A stretch of 64,000 bases of DNA from Chitinophaga alhagiae (GTDB lineage: Bacteria > Bacteroidota > Bacteroidia > Chitinophagales > Chitinophagaceae): positions 124,001-188,000 of the forward strand of contig NZ_QXMH01000002.1 of assembly GCF_003568665.1 (NCBI RefSeq), written 5' to 3'. Position 1 is the stretch's first letter; each line of letters begins with the position of its first letter. The notes beneath the pieces are model-generated. The model ran no database searches. It saw only the letters and a program-made list of their open reading frames with translations, and had not been told where the DNA came from. The translations under genes were made by a program, and so were the position numbers. This document shows positions 26,249-34,421 of this stretch, piece after piece.

Positions 26249-27623
26249 CGGGCGCCTTGGCCCGCACCAGGAAGGTGCCCAGCAGCATGCCGCCAATGCT
26301 GCACAGCAGCCCCACAAAAAGGGAGGGCATGCCGGTTTCCCACCATTCAGCGGCCATGTAACCCGCCGTACCCAGTATGATAGACAGAATGGCCCCGGCC
26401 TCATTGGAGCGCTTCCAGTACAGCCCCGCCGTAAGCGGCACAAAGAGAGACACCAGGCTGAGTACGGAAGAGGCCGCCACCAGTTCATAAATGTTCTGGC
26501 TGCCCAGCGCCATCACCATAGATATGGCGGATACGGCCACTACAGACAGCCTGATCACCCGCAGGAATTTTTTATCTGAAATATTCCCGAAAAACGGGCG
26601 TACGATGTTTTCGCCCAGCACCGTGGCAGGGGCCAGTATGGCGCCGCTGGTAGTGCTCATAACGGCGGAGAGCAGCGCCCCGAAGAAAAGCACCTGGATA
26701 AAAAGGTTGCCGTGCTGCAGCACCATGTTGGGCAATATCTTCTCCGTGTCTCCCGCCGCCAGCTCCGGGTACAATTGCTGCGCGCACAATACTATCAGCA
26801 GCGGGAGGCTGCCTATTACGAGGTACATGAGCGCGCCCAGGTAAGAAGAATGCTGGGCCACCCTTTCGCTTTTGCTGCTCATGAGCCGTTGAAAAACATC
26901 TTGCTGGGGGATGGAGCCCAGGCCTATGGTAAACCAGGCGGCCAGGTAATGCAGCCAGTTGTTCCAGCCGCTTTCGGGGAAAAAACGGAAGGTGCCGGCC
27001 GGCGCGTTGGCAATTACCGTGGGCAGCCCGCCCGCCTTGTTCACTACTACGTAAGTAATGATCAGTATGCCGATGATGATCATGATGGTCTGTATAAAGT
27101 CCGTAATGGACACAGACCACATGCCGCCCATGTACGTATAGCCCATTACAATAATGCCGCTGGCCACCATGGCCACCGTGGTGTCTATGCCCATCACGGT
27201 ATTCACTACAATGCCCATGGCCACTATCTGCGCGGCTATCCAGCCAAAGTAGGAGGGGACCATCAGCAAGGCGGAGATCAGTTCGGCTTTTTTCCCGAAG
27301 CGTACTTTAAAGAAATCGCAGAAGGTGAGCAGGTTGCTGCGGTACAGCTTGCGGGCGTAGAAGAGGCCTACCAGCAGCAAACACAGGGACGCGCCGAAGG
27401 GGTCTTCCATGACGCCCATGAGCCCGTGTTGCGCAAACTCGCTGGTAGCGCCCAGCATGGTTTCGGAGCCGAACCAGGTGGCAAAGATCACACAGGTGCT
27501 GATGCCCAGCGGCAGGCTGCGGCCGGCCACTACAAAGTCATTGGCGGTTTTGACCTTCAGGGAGGCCCAACGCCCCACCAGGATGGTAAGCAGTAAATAG
27601 AGGATAACGAATGCTGCCAGCAT
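26241..27623 (-). CDS. Sodium:solute symporter family protein
   Basis: A 460-residue SSS-family inner-membrane transporter with about 12-13 hydrophobic segments. Family features: NDFVVAGRSLPLGISTCVIFATWFGSETMLGA near the N-terminus, the core segment GLGSIPQQDVFQRLMSSKS, and LLSAVMSTTSGAILAPATVLGENI. This resembles the PutP/PanF-like branch, but the substrate is not determinable. It is convergent with the VWA gene and overlaps it by 8 bp. Confidence 0.92.
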   Translation of the reverse strand: MLAAFVILYLLLTILVGRWASLKVKTANDFVVAGRSLPLGISTCVIFATWFGSETMLGATSEFAQHGLMGVMEDPFGASLCLLLVGLFYARKLYRSNLLTFCDFFKVRFGKKAELISALLMVPSYFGWIAAQIVAMGIVVNTVMGIDTTVAMVASGIIVMGYTYMGGMWSVSITDFIQTIMIIIGILIITYVVVNKAGGLPTVIANAPAGTFRFFPESGWNNWLHYLAAWFTIGLGSIPQQDVFQRLMSSKSERVAQHSSYLGALMYLVIGSLPLLIVLCAQQLYPELAAGDTEKILPNMVLQHGNLFIQVLFFGALLSAVMSTTSGAILAPATVLGENIVRPFFGNISDKKFLRVIRLSVVAVSAISMVMALGSQNIYELVAASSVLSLVSLFVPLTAGLYWKRSNEAGAILSIILGTAGYMAAEWWETGMPSLFVGLLCSIGGMLLGTFLVRAKAPVT

Positions 27624-27667
27624 GAGCGAAAAATAGGAAAATCAGCCAAAGATCCGATAGCGTGCGT

Positions 27668-28075
27668 TTATTTTCTTTTCACCGAAGTGTTGAATAACAA
27701 CTTGCCGCATCCCATATAAGTAACATTTTTATAAGAAAAATAGATTTCATGCGTGGGGTTTTCCTCCTCGGTAATATCCAATTGGCAGGTACCACTGGAT
27801 TTTCTGATGACGCCAAAAACATGTTTGCCGCGAAACGCCCAGGTGTTGGTATGTGCTTGTTTCCCGGAAAAATAAAAGGTGTCTTTTTCAATAGTATTGA
27901 TGCAATGCAATACCAGGGTATCATTGCTGATCTTCATATTCCAGAAAGGTTCGCTGCCTTCAAAATAACCAACAAATCCCTGTTCCCATGGTGTGCCACC
28001 CTGGCGTTGAGGGGCCGTTAATGAACCGTTCAAATGGGGCACTACTATCCATAGCAATAAGGCCATCATTTTCAT
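27668..28075 (-). CDS. Exported protein of unknown function, COG3650-like
   Basis: A 135-residue protein with a weak signal peptide (about 1-18). The core pattern EPFWNMKISNDTLVLH ... SGTCQLDI ... YMGCGKLLF recalls small COG3650-type envelope proteins (EPFW near the start, GC near the end), which bear two cysteines that may pair. Function is unknown. Its first four bases overlap the stop of the upstream gene (ATGA), so the two are translationally coupled. This pair is clearly more AT-rich than its neighbours. Confidence 0.65.
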   Translation of the reverse strand: MKMMALLLWIVVPHLNGSLTAPQRQGGTPWEQGFVGYFEGSEPFWNMKISNDTLVLHCINTIEKDTFYFSGKQAHTNTWAFRGKHVFGVIRKSSGTCQLDITEEENPTHEIYFSYKNVTYMGCGKLLFNTSVKRK

Positions 28076-28857
28076 AATTTCTCCGGTTTAATATTGTCTA
28101 ATTCAAAAGGGATCTTTTGAACGGACGCTTCATTCTCAATCATGATCTCTACGTGAATAGCATCGCGCTCGGCGGGCGTGATACCTCTTTTGATGCGGCT
28201 CAATACATACATAATGCCGGTTTTCTTATCTTTCAATGTCAGGTTGTTATACCCTGGAGCAGGATCGTTGTTGATGAAATAAACAATTTTCTGGTGATCC
28301 GTATACCGATAGGCATAGATGAGGTCAAAGGAGCTGAAATCAATTTTCCGGTACGGCTCGCTGTCCCTTAGCTTATACGTGAAACCTGGAAATACGCGGT
28401 TGATCATTGTGGAATCTGCAATGCAAAAGTAAAGTTCCGGGTTTTGAGCTAATATATTTTTGGCTACCAGATTTACATTGCGTTTGATCGCTCCGGCAGT
28501 GCCCAGGTCGAAATAGGAATTATGTTCTTTTGATGGCCTGAAGTATTTTATCCGGCCTTTGACCTTCAGGCGCTTTACTTTATATTTTGGCGGATAATAG
28601 CGTGATACGGTATTTGCGCCATTATTGTAATTGTAGTTTAGCGGATATTCCTTGTTTTCCTTCAGTAGATTTCCCCGGTTGTCGGTTAGGATGAGGGTGT
28701 CTTCCTCAATGAGGTGGAACTTGCTGAAAGGTTTGTTCATCTTTATGCTGATCTCTATAAAATCATCGGTTGCCATCGCATGTTGTACGGTGATTTCGTG
28801 CTGAGCAAAACCAGTGGTTGACAGGAACATAAGCAGTGGAAGGAGTTTGTTTTTCAT
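28072..28857 (-). CDS. Exported protein of unknown function
   Basis: A 261-residue protein with a clear signal peptide (about 1-19, ending GFAQ) and no family I recognise. It is rich in Lys, Asn, Tyr and Ile, unlike most proteins in the window, matching its AT-rich DNA. The ATG at 28857 gives the signal peptide; the frame runs ten codons further. It overlaps the downstream small gene by 4 bp. Low GC and lack of recognisable relatives suggest either recent acquisition or relaxed selection. Confidence 0.65.
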   Translation of the reverse strand: MKNKLLPLLMFLSTTGFAQHEITVQHAMATDDFIEISIKMNKPFSKFHLIEEDTLILTDNRGNLLKENKEYPLNYNYNNGANTVSRYYPPKYKVKRLKVKGRIKYFRPSKEHNSYFDLGTAGAIKRNVNLVAKNILAQNPELYFCIADSTMINRVFPGFTYKLRDSEPYRKIDFSSFDLIYAYRYTDHQKIVYFINNDPAPGYNNLTLKDKKTGIMYVLSRIKRGITPAERDAIHVEIMIENEASVQKIPFELDNIKPEKL

Positions 28858-29017
28858 CGTTTTGTATGGTGAAATTTTTATTGCCATACCGAGGCGGATG
28901 GCTTTGTATAAGCGTTAGCGTACAATTGCCGGCGGCATGGTGTAAAATAAGAAAATCCGCCGGGATTTATTTGCTCATTCCGGAACATGCCGTTAAGCGC
29001 CTGCATGGGTGGCCGGG

Positions 29018-29962
29018 CTACTTGATCATCCTGAAACAATGCCGTAACAGCTTGCCCTGAAAGTCGAACGGTTCTGTTTGTTTGGTGATGTTCTTCACGG
29101 CAGTGGCGGTAATGGCCGCTTCATCCAGCTCAAACTTGCGCAGGTTGTTGCTGAAATACAGTACCCCGCCGGGTTTCATGGCCAGCAGCACTTTGTTGAT
29201 GATGGCCGCATGGTCCCGCTGGATGTCAAGGAAATCTTTCATGCGTTTGCTGTTGGAGAAGGTGGGCGGGTCCAGCACCACCAGGTCATAGGTGTTCAGC
29301 TTCAGCTCGTCCAGGTATTGCAATACGTCCGCATGCACGTACTGGTGTTTGGCAGGGTCAAACAGGTGGTTGAGCCGCATATTGTCTTCCGCCCATTGCA
29401 GGTAGGTTTTGGACAGGTCTACAGACGTAACGGCCGCCGCGCCGCCCGCCGCCGCATATACGGAAAAGGAGCCGGTGTAGCAGAAAAGGTTCAGCACTTT
29501 TTTGTGCTGCGCTTCTTCCCGTACCATTTGCCGCGTAATGCGGTGGTCAAGGAACAGGCCGCTGTCCAGGTAATCGGACAGGTTCACCTTGAACCGCAGC
29601 CCGGCTTCCTGCACTACAAATTCTTCCTTGCTGATATCCAGCTTTTCATACTGGCCCTGGCGGTTTTGTTTGCGCTGGCGGGTGCGCAGGTAGAGGCGGT
29701 CTTCCGGCACTTCCAGCACTTTGGCGGCTACTGCCAGGCTTTGCCGCAGCCATTCGTCATACGCTTCATCGTCCATGCCGTGCTGGCTGCGGTATTCCGC
29801 TACATACACATGCTCGTCGTACAGCTCTATGATCAGTGGAAATTCAGGCAGATCGCGGTCGTACACCCTGAAACAGGTAATACCCTGGCGCCTGGCGGTT
29901 TTGCGCAGGTGCCGGTACACTTTGGACAGGCGGTTCTCGAACATCTGGAATTTGTCTGACAT
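29018..29962 (-). CDS. Class I SAM-dependent rRNA methyltransferase, RlmK-like
   Basis: A 314-residue methyltransferase resembling the C-terminal half of E. coli RlmKL, which makes m7G2069 in 23S rRNA. Shared patterns: FRVYDRDLPEFPLIIELYD, EYRSQHG, LYLRTRQRKQNRQGQYEKL, NLSDYLDSGLFLDHRITR, VLNLFCYTGSFSVYAA (SAM motif I), VDLSKTYLQWAEDN and VLDPPTFSNSKRM. The N-terminal RlmL half and THUMP domain are absent, so it would be a stand-alone RlmK. The ATG at 29962 is chosen because the 34 extra upstream residues have no counterpart in the family. Confidence 0.88.
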   Translation of the reverse strand: MSDKFQMFENRLSKVYRHLRKTARRQGITCFRVYDRDLPEFPLIIELYDEHVYVAEYRSQHGMDDEAYDEWLRQSLAVAAKVLEVPEDRLYLRTRQRKQNRQGQYEKLDISKEEFVVQEAGLRFKVNLSDYLDSGLFLDHRITRQMVREEAQHKKVLNLFCYTGSFSVYAAAGGAAAVTSVDLSKTYLQWAEDNMRLNHLFDPAKHQYVHADVLQYLDELKLNTYDLVVLDPPTFSNSKRMKDFLDIQRDHAAIINKVLLAMKPGGVLYFSNNLRKFELDEAAITATAVKNITKQTEPFDFQGKLLRHCFRMIK

Positions 29963-30105
29963 GGGTGCAAAGATGGGGAAATAGGCGGGCATAAACAAAG
30001 CGTGTTTGTGCCCGGCTGCGGCCGTAGGAGATTGCTCCATGGGAAATAGACGGGGCATCAACAAACGCCTTCATACGCAGCCGCCCGGCGGCATACCTCC
30101 GGGAA

Positions 30106-30138
30106 CAAAAAAACTGCTCCGGTTATAACGAAGCAGTT
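30106..30138 (-). terminator. Rho-independent terminator of the grpE-dnaJ operon
   Basis: On the minus strand, AACTGCT (30132-30138) pairs with AGCAGTT (30112-30118), followed by a run of seven or more T. It begins about 44 bp after the dnaJ stop. Confidence 0.8.
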
Positions 30139-30181
30139 AATATTTTGTGCCGCTGGCGGCAATGTCTTATCAGGAGCTATC

Positions 30182-31342
30182 TCAGCTGAAAATATCCTTC
30201 ACCTTTTCAAAAAAGCCTTTTTCGCTCTTTTCGGGGTTCGGTTTGAAGTTGCCGGATTCCTGCAGTTTTTCCAGCACGTCCCTTTCTTCTGCGGTCAGCG
30301 TCTGAGGCGTCCATACGTTCACGTGTATCAGCTGGTCTCCTTTCTCATAGCTGTTTACGGAGGGGAAGCCCTTGCCTTTGAGGCGGAATATTTTACCGCT
30401 TTGGGTGCCGGCCGGCACTTTTATTTTGGCCTTGCCGTCTATGGTGGGCACTTCCAGTTGTACGCCAAAAGCCGCGTCGGGGAAGGAGATGTGCAGGTCA
30501 TAGGCTACGTTCAGCCCGTCACGCTGCAGCTCCGGGTGGGGTTCTTCTTCGATCAGTATCAGCAGGTCTCCCGGGGCGCCGCCTCTTTCTCCGGCGTTGC
30601 CCTTGCCGCTCATGCTCAGCTGCATGCCTTCCATTACACCGGCCGGGATGTCTATAGACACGGTCTCTTCGCCGTACTGACGGCCTTCGCCCCTGCAGGC
30701 GGTACATTTGTTGGTAATGATCTGGCCTTCGCCGTTACAGGTGGGGCAGGTGGTAACGGTCTGCATTTGCCCCAGGAAGGTTTGCGTTACCTTGCGCACC
30801 TGGCCGGAGCCCTGGCAGGTGGTACAGGTCTGGAAGGCGTTTTTGTCTTTTGCCCCCAGGCCGTTACAGGTAGTACAGGTAACGTGTTTTTTTACCTTGA
30901 TCTTTTTATTGGCGCCTTTGGCTATTTCTTCGTAGTTCAGCTTTATTTTCACCCGCAGGTTGCTGCCGCGCGTGCCTCTGCCCCTGCGGGCGCCGCCACC
31001 GCCGCGGTTGCCGCCGCCGAAGAAGCTGCCGAAAATGTCCTCCCCGAAAATGTCCCCGAAGTTGGAGAAAATATCGTCCATGTTCATATGGCCGGCGCCG
31101 CCAAACCCGCGGTTGCCCATGCCGGCATGGCCGAAACGGTCGTATTGCGCCCGCTTGTCCGGGTCGCTCAGTGCTTCATAGGCTTCGGCGGCTTCCTTGA
31201 ATTTTTCTTCCGCCTCCTTGTTGCCGGGGTTACGGTCAGGGTGGTATTGCATGGCCACCTTGCGGTACGCCTTCTTGATCTCATCCTGTGAGGCTGATCT
31301 ACCCACACCCAGTATTTCGTAAAAGTCTCGTTTGGTGGACAT
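30182..31342 (-). CDS. dnaJ: Molecular chaperone DnaJ (Hsp40)
   Basis: Co-chaperone that delivers substrates to DnaK and stimulates its ATPase. 386 residues with full type I architecture: J domain with the HPD motif (YHPDRNPG), a Gly/Phe-rich region ([20 protein letters not shown]...), four CxxCxGxG zinc repeats ([32 protein letters not shown]), and the C-terminal substrate domains. The ATG at 31342 is the family start; the frame extends 16 codons upstream. It follows grpE by 66 bp, with a terminator after it. dnaK is not in the window. Confidence 0.97.
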   Translation of the reverse strand: MSTKRDFYEILGVGRSASQDEIKKAYRKVAMQYHPDRNPGNKEAEEKFKEAAEAYEALSDPDKRAQYDRFGHAGMGNRGFGGAGHMNMDDIFSNFGDIFGEDIFGSFFGGGNRGGGGARRGRGTRGSNLRVKIKLNYEEIAKGANKKIKVKKHVTCTTCNGLGAKDKNAFQTCTTCQGSGQVRKVTQTFLGQMQTVTTCPTCNGEGQIITNKCTACRGEGRQYGEETVSIDIPAGVMEGMQLSMSGKGNAGERGGAPGDLLILIEEEPHPELQRDGLNVAYDLHISFPDAAFGVQLEVPTIDGKAKIKVPAGTQSGKIFRLKGKGFPSVNSYEKGDQLIHVNVWTPQTLTAEERDVLEKLQESGNFKPNPEKSEKGFFEKVKDIFS

Positions 31343-31408
31343 CTTTATACACTTGAATAGCCCACTCCAATGGAGCGGGCCGGTTATCACATATTTATAG
31401 TGCCATGG

Positions 31409-31978
31409 TTATTTTCCCACCACAACGCGGGCATGGCGAATAATTTTGTCGTTCAGGTAGTAGCCTTTTTGCAGCTCATCCACCACTTTCCCTTTCAGGT
31501 CTTCCGTAGGCGCGGGAATTTCCGTAATGGCCTCATGGAGGTCGGCATCAAACTCCTGGTGAAGGCTTTCCATGGGCTTCAGGCCCTTGCTGTACAGGAT
31601 ATTGCGCAGCTTATTGAAAACAAGCAGCACGCCGTCTTTCACCGCTTCGTTGCCTGGCGTTTTTTCCATTTGCTGAGCAGCCCTGTCCGCATCGTCCAGT
31701 ACCTCCAGCAGGGCGGTCACCACTTCCCGGTTGGCCGTGCCGATCAGTTCGATACGTTCCCGGGCGGTCCTTTTTTTATAATTATCGAAGTCAGCGTTCA
31801 GCAGCAGGTACTTTTTCTTCAGTTCCTCCAGTTCCGCCTGGGCCTTTCCCAGTTCACCCTCATCTTGCACGGCGTCGTTCAAATGGGTAGAGCCGCTCTG
31901 GTTCTCATCGGAATTAATGTCAATCTCGTTGGGGTCCGGCTGCCCATTTGCCTGCATTTCTTTGTCTTTTTCTGTCAT
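31409..31978 (-). CDS. grpE: Nucleotide exchange factor GrpE
   Basis: Releases ADP from DnaK. 189 residues: an acidic, disordered N-terminus (about 1-45), the long dimer helix (LGKAQAELEELKKKYLLLNADFDNYKKRT), and the compact beta domain ending with the signature HEAITEIPAP ... GKVVDELQKGYYLNDKIIRHARVVVGK. The ATG at 31978 is preferred; the longer frame crosses the promoter. A well-spaced TTG-N19-TACTTTTG promoter lies just upstream; no CIRCE operator is visible there. First gene of the grpE-dnaJ operon. Confidence 0.97.
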   Translation of the reverse strand: MTEKDKEMQANGQPDPNEIDINSDENQSGSTHLNDAVQDEGELGKAQAELEELKKKYLLLNADFDNYKKRTARERIELIGTANREVVTALLEVLDDADRAAQQMEKTPGNEAVKDGVLLVFNKLRNILYSKGLKPMESLHQEFDADLHEAITEIPAPTEDLKGKVVDELQKGYYLNDKIIRHARVVVGK

Positions 31979-31995
31979 GATGGTATAATTATCTG

Positions 31996-32025
31996 CAAAA
32001 GTACAACGGGCAATTATTTTGCCAA
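31996..32025 (-). promoter_or_regulatory. Promoter of the grpE-dnaJ operon
   Basis: Read on the minus strand: TTG (32023-32025), 19-base spacer, TACTTTTG (31996-32003). This is a full match to TTG-N17-23-TAnnTTTG, ending 17 bases before the grpE ATG. Confidence 0.8.
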
Positions 32026-32080
32026 TGGGGGCGGAGGGGACAATTTGGCAGAAGCCGTGCGTAATTCCTGCGCCGTCGTT

Positions 32081-32088
32081 TATCTTTG
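32081..32088 (+). promoter_or_regulatory. TAnnTTTG -7 box directly before the RlmI-like gene
   Basis: TATCTTTG ends only 6 bases before the ATG at 32095. With start of transcription expected about 5-8 bases past the box, the mRNA would have almost no leader. Confidence 0.6.
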
Positions 32089-32094
32089 CGGGGC

Positions 32095-33267
32095 ATGACA
32101 AAGGTTTTTCTCAAGAAAAAGATACAGAACAGGGTACTGCTGGGGCATCCCTGGATATTCGGCAATGAAGTAGGCCAGGTGGAGGGGGAAGTGACCCCCG
32201 GGGATATTGTGGACGTTTTCACGCACAACGGTGTTTTTGTAGGCCGGGGATACATCAACCCCCAGTCCCAGATACTGGTACGGCTGCTCACCCGCAACCG
32301 GCAGGAGCAGGTAAACGATGCTTTTTTCCTGCATCGCCTGCAAAAAGCCTGGGATTACCGCAAAAAGATAGGGTATGTGGAAAACTGCCGCCTGGTTTTT
32401 GGGGAAGCGGACGAGCTGCCCGCCCTCATCATTGACAAGTTCAACGATTACCTGGTGATCCAGACCCTGGCGCTGGGCATGGACAAGTGGAAGCCGGCCA
32501 TCGTAGCCGCCCTGCAGCAAATTTTCAATCCCAAAGGCATTTACGAGCGGAATGACGTACCGGTGCGGGAGCTGGAAGGCCTGCCACAGCAGAAGGGCTT
32601 TTTAAGCGCCCCTTTTGACACCAACATCATCCTGCACGAAAACGGGCTGAAATTCCATGTAGACATCGAAAACGGCCAGAAAACGGGGTATTTCCTTGAC
32701 CAGCAGGACAACCGCCGGGCCATTCAGCATATTGTGAAGGGGGCGGACGTGCTGGAGGCCTTCTGCTACACCGGCACCTTCTCTTGCCACGCCGGCCACT
32801 ACGGGGCCAAAAGCGTGCTGGGGCTTGATATTTCTGAACATGCCGTAGCCACGGCCCGCCGCAACGCGGAGCTGAACAACCTGCAGGACATTTGCCGGTT
32901 CCAGGCCGTGAACGCCTTTGACCAGCTGAAGCAGTGGACAAAAGAGGAGCGGAAATTTGACGTGGTGATACTGGACCCGCCCGCCTTTACCAAGAGCCGG
33001 GAAAACATCCAGAAAGCCATTACCGGGTATAAGGAGATCAACCTGCGGGGCATGAAACTGCTGAAGCCGGGCGGCTTCCTTGTTACCGCCAGCTGTACCA
33101 ACCTGGTAAACCCGTCCCTGTTCCTGGAAATCATAGACATGGCGGCCAAAGACGCCCGCAAAAAGCTGCGGCAGGTTACCTTCCTGACCCAGGCGCAAGA
33201 CCACCCGATACTCTGGAACATCGAAAATACCACCTACCTGAAGTTCCTGATCGTGGAGGTGCAGTAG
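32095..33267 (+). CDS. Class I SAM-dependent rRNA methyltransferase, RlmI-like
   Basis: A 390-residue RNA methyltransferase of the RlmI/YccW family, which makes m5C1962 in 23S rRNA in E. coli. An N-terminal PUA domain (about 1-75, LLGHPWIFGNEVGQV) is followed by an EEHEA-like middle domain and a Rossmann domain: VLEAFCYTGTFSCHAG (motif I), VILDPPAFTKS (motif IV) and VTASCTNL with the presumed catalytic Cys. The ATG at 32095 follows a promoter box by 6 bases. It is transcribed divergently from grpE, about 115 bp away, and a terminator follows. Confidence 0.9.
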   Translation: MTKVFLKKKIQNRVLLGHPWIFGNEVGQVEGEVTPGDIVDVFTHNGVFVGRGYINPQSQILVRLLTRNRQEQVNDAFFLHRLQKAWDYRKKIGYVENCRLVFGEADELPALIIDKFNDYLVIQTLALGMDKWKPAIVAALQQIFNPKGIYERNDVPVRELEGLPQQKGFLSAPFDTNIILHENGLKFHVDIENGQKTGYFLDQQDNRRAIQHIVKGADVLEAFCYTGTFSCHAGHYGAKSVLGLDISEHAVATARRNAELNNLQDICRFQAVNAFDQLKQWTKEERKFDVVILDPPAFTKSRENIQKAITGYKEINLRGMKLLKPGGFLVTASCTNLVNPSLFLEIIDMAAKDARKKLRQVTFLTQAQDHPILWNIENTTYLKFLIVEVQ

Positions 33268-33293
33268 CGGGCCGCGCAATTTGTTCGTATCTG

Positions 33294-33313
33294 GCCCCTT
33301 GCAGGGGCTTTTT
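33294..33313 (+). terminator. Rho-independent terminator after the RlmI-like gene
   Basis: GCCCC (33294-33298), loop of five, GGGGC (33304-33308), then TTTTT. It begins 26 bp after the stop codon. Confidence 0.75.
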
Positions 33314-33526
33314 CCCTCTGAGAGGTACTCAGGCCGCTGGAACACAGCGCTTTCACAGCGGCATCGGGTACATTTTTTTATTGATTTACAGGTCTTTATA
33401 AGCCTTAGTGCATGAAAATAAGGGTCATTTCGGCCAAAGTGGTATATAAGTAGTTGAGAATGTGTTGGTTGTAAAGTCACTACAACGGTGTTTATGCTGA
33501 AAACATACACTCCCCATACACTATGG

Positions 33527-33625
33527 TGGGAGTATCCTGGGAGTAAGGTGGAGGTTACTACGGAGGTGACTGGAAGGAACCACGGGGCAGGGTGGGGCCT
33601 GGATAAGGCACAATGGGGGTAAACC
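33527..33625. repeat. G-rich stretch with loose 11-bp periodicity
   Basis: Cutting every 11 bases from 33527 gives TGGGAGTATCC, TGGGAGTAAGG, TGGAGGTTACT, ACGGAGGTGAC, TGGAAGGAACC, ACGGGGCAGGG, TGGGGCCTGGA, TAAGGCACAAT, GGGGGTAAACC. The third position is G in eight of nine. The first two units are nearly identical; the rest could be chance in G-rich DNA. Confidence 0.35.
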
Positions 33626-33662
33626 TATTTCAGGACTAGACCCTGACCGATGTATAAGACAG

Positions 33663-33772
33663 ACCTATATCCTACCTATATCCTACCTATATCAGACCTA
33701 TATTAGACCTATATCACACCTATATTAGACCTAGTTCGTACCTAGTTCGTACCTAGTTCCCACCTAGTTCAG
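33663..33772. repeat. Ten-unit 11-bp tandem repeat array
   Basis: ACCTA starts at 33663, 33674, 33685, 33696, 33707, 33718, 33729, 33740, 33751 and 33762, exactly 11 bp apart. The first six units read ACCTATAT[C/T]NN and the last four ACCTAGTTCNN. Another copy, ACCTAGATCAG, lies at 33795, 33 bp (three units) on and thus in phase. The period does not fit a reading frame and the translation hits stops. One turn of DNA is about 10.5 bp, so the units lie nearly on one face of the helix. Confidence 0.9.
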
Positions 33773-33872
33773 CCCAGGGAAGACCCCGGATTACACCTAG
33801 ATCAGACAAGGATATGCCTTATGCTGCAAACGCTGCCAAAGCATGGTTATGGAGAAGGCACTGCCCGGAATG

Positions 33873-33909
33873 AAAAAAGGGTACATCCCGTCAGGAAGTA
33901 CCCTTTTTT
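33873..33909. terminator. Bidirectional terminator
   Basis: A 12-bp stem (33873-33884 with 33898-33909; arm AAAAAAGGGTAC) with A- and T-tracts on both sides. It lies 20 bp after the stop of the minus-strand orphan sorting-domain gene. Confidence 0.85.
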
Positions 33910-33928
33910 ATATCGTTTGAAGCAGTTT

Positions 33929-34279
33929 TTATTTCACTACGTTAAATTTCCCCGATTCCACCAGGGTGCCGTTGACTTCCCGCAGCTGGAAAATATACAG
34001 GCCGCTGTAGTAGTTTTCCAGGTTCAGTTCCTTTTTAACGCTTACGTTCTTCAGGTGATCAACTTTTTTACCGAGGAAGTTGAAAACAATAATCTCGTAT
34101 ATCTTGTCGTTATTACGCTGAATTTCGAAATAAATCTTTGTGGAGGCAGGGTTCGGATAGGCTTTCACGATCTTAACAACACTCTCCTGCTCGGTAGAAG
34201 TAGGTTTGCTTTGAGACCATGCCGGCAAGGCAAAGGTACAGAGCAGTAAAAGTAAAATGAGAGTAGAGTTTTTGAACAT
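33929..34279 (-). CDS. Exported protein consisting almost only of a T9SS type A sorting domain
   Basis: A 116-residue protein: a signal peptide (about 1-22, ending PAWSQ), a short polar linker (about 23-38), and then a complete type A T9SS C-terminal sorting domain (KAYPNPASTKIYFEI, YEIIVFNFLGKKVD, LNLENYYSGLYIFQL, LVESGKFNVVK). Such domains normally end a large passenger and are cut off by PorU. Here there is no passenger. It could be a decoy, a regulator, a small surface protein, or a remnant of a longer gene. ATG at 34279 is used; an in-frame TTG lies three codons upstream. Its neighbour upstream is a PorP/SprF gene on the same strand. Confidence 0.82.
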   Translation of the reverse strand: MFKNSTLILLLLLCTFALPAWSQSKPTSTEQESVVKIVKAYPNPASTKIYFEIQRNNDKIYEIIVFNFLGKKVDHLKNVSVKKELNLENYYSGLYIFQLREVNGTLVESGKFNVVK

Positions 34280-34421
34280 AGTATTCAAAGATAATAATTT
34301 TTTTAAATATTACTCAAATCTTTCCTGATTTAGTTCCTTGTAAATATAACAAACCACGCGCCAAAAAGTAAATACGAGGAAGGCTTTTTTTCAAAATTTT
34401 AACGCTTTTTAACAGTCCCGT

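Larger units (their letters stand above)
33314..33872. other. Gene-free region with inverted and tandem repeats
   Basis: No credible gene in either strand. It holds a 6-bp inverted repeat (33334-33339 with 33356-33361), a hairpin with arms ACTCCC/GGGAGT (33509-33514 with 33528-33533), a G-rich stretch from 33527 with hints of 11-bp spacing, and a clear 11-bp tandem array from 33663. The stretch lies between a terminator for the RlmI-like gene and one for the orphan sorting-domain gene, so both neighbours are transcribed towards it but stop before it. Confidence 0.7.

Noticed and set aside
26712..27596. A 294-codon plus-strand open frame opposite the second symporter
   Set aside because: The minus-strand frame encodes a full SSS transporter; the plus-strand product is hydrophilic and featureless.
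33663..33772. CRISPR array
   Set aside because: Units are 11 bp with no spacers, and no cas gene is present.
33663..33772. Coding repeat or small peptide gene
   Set aside because: The 11-bp period shifts frame each unit and stops appear; no start with plausible length.
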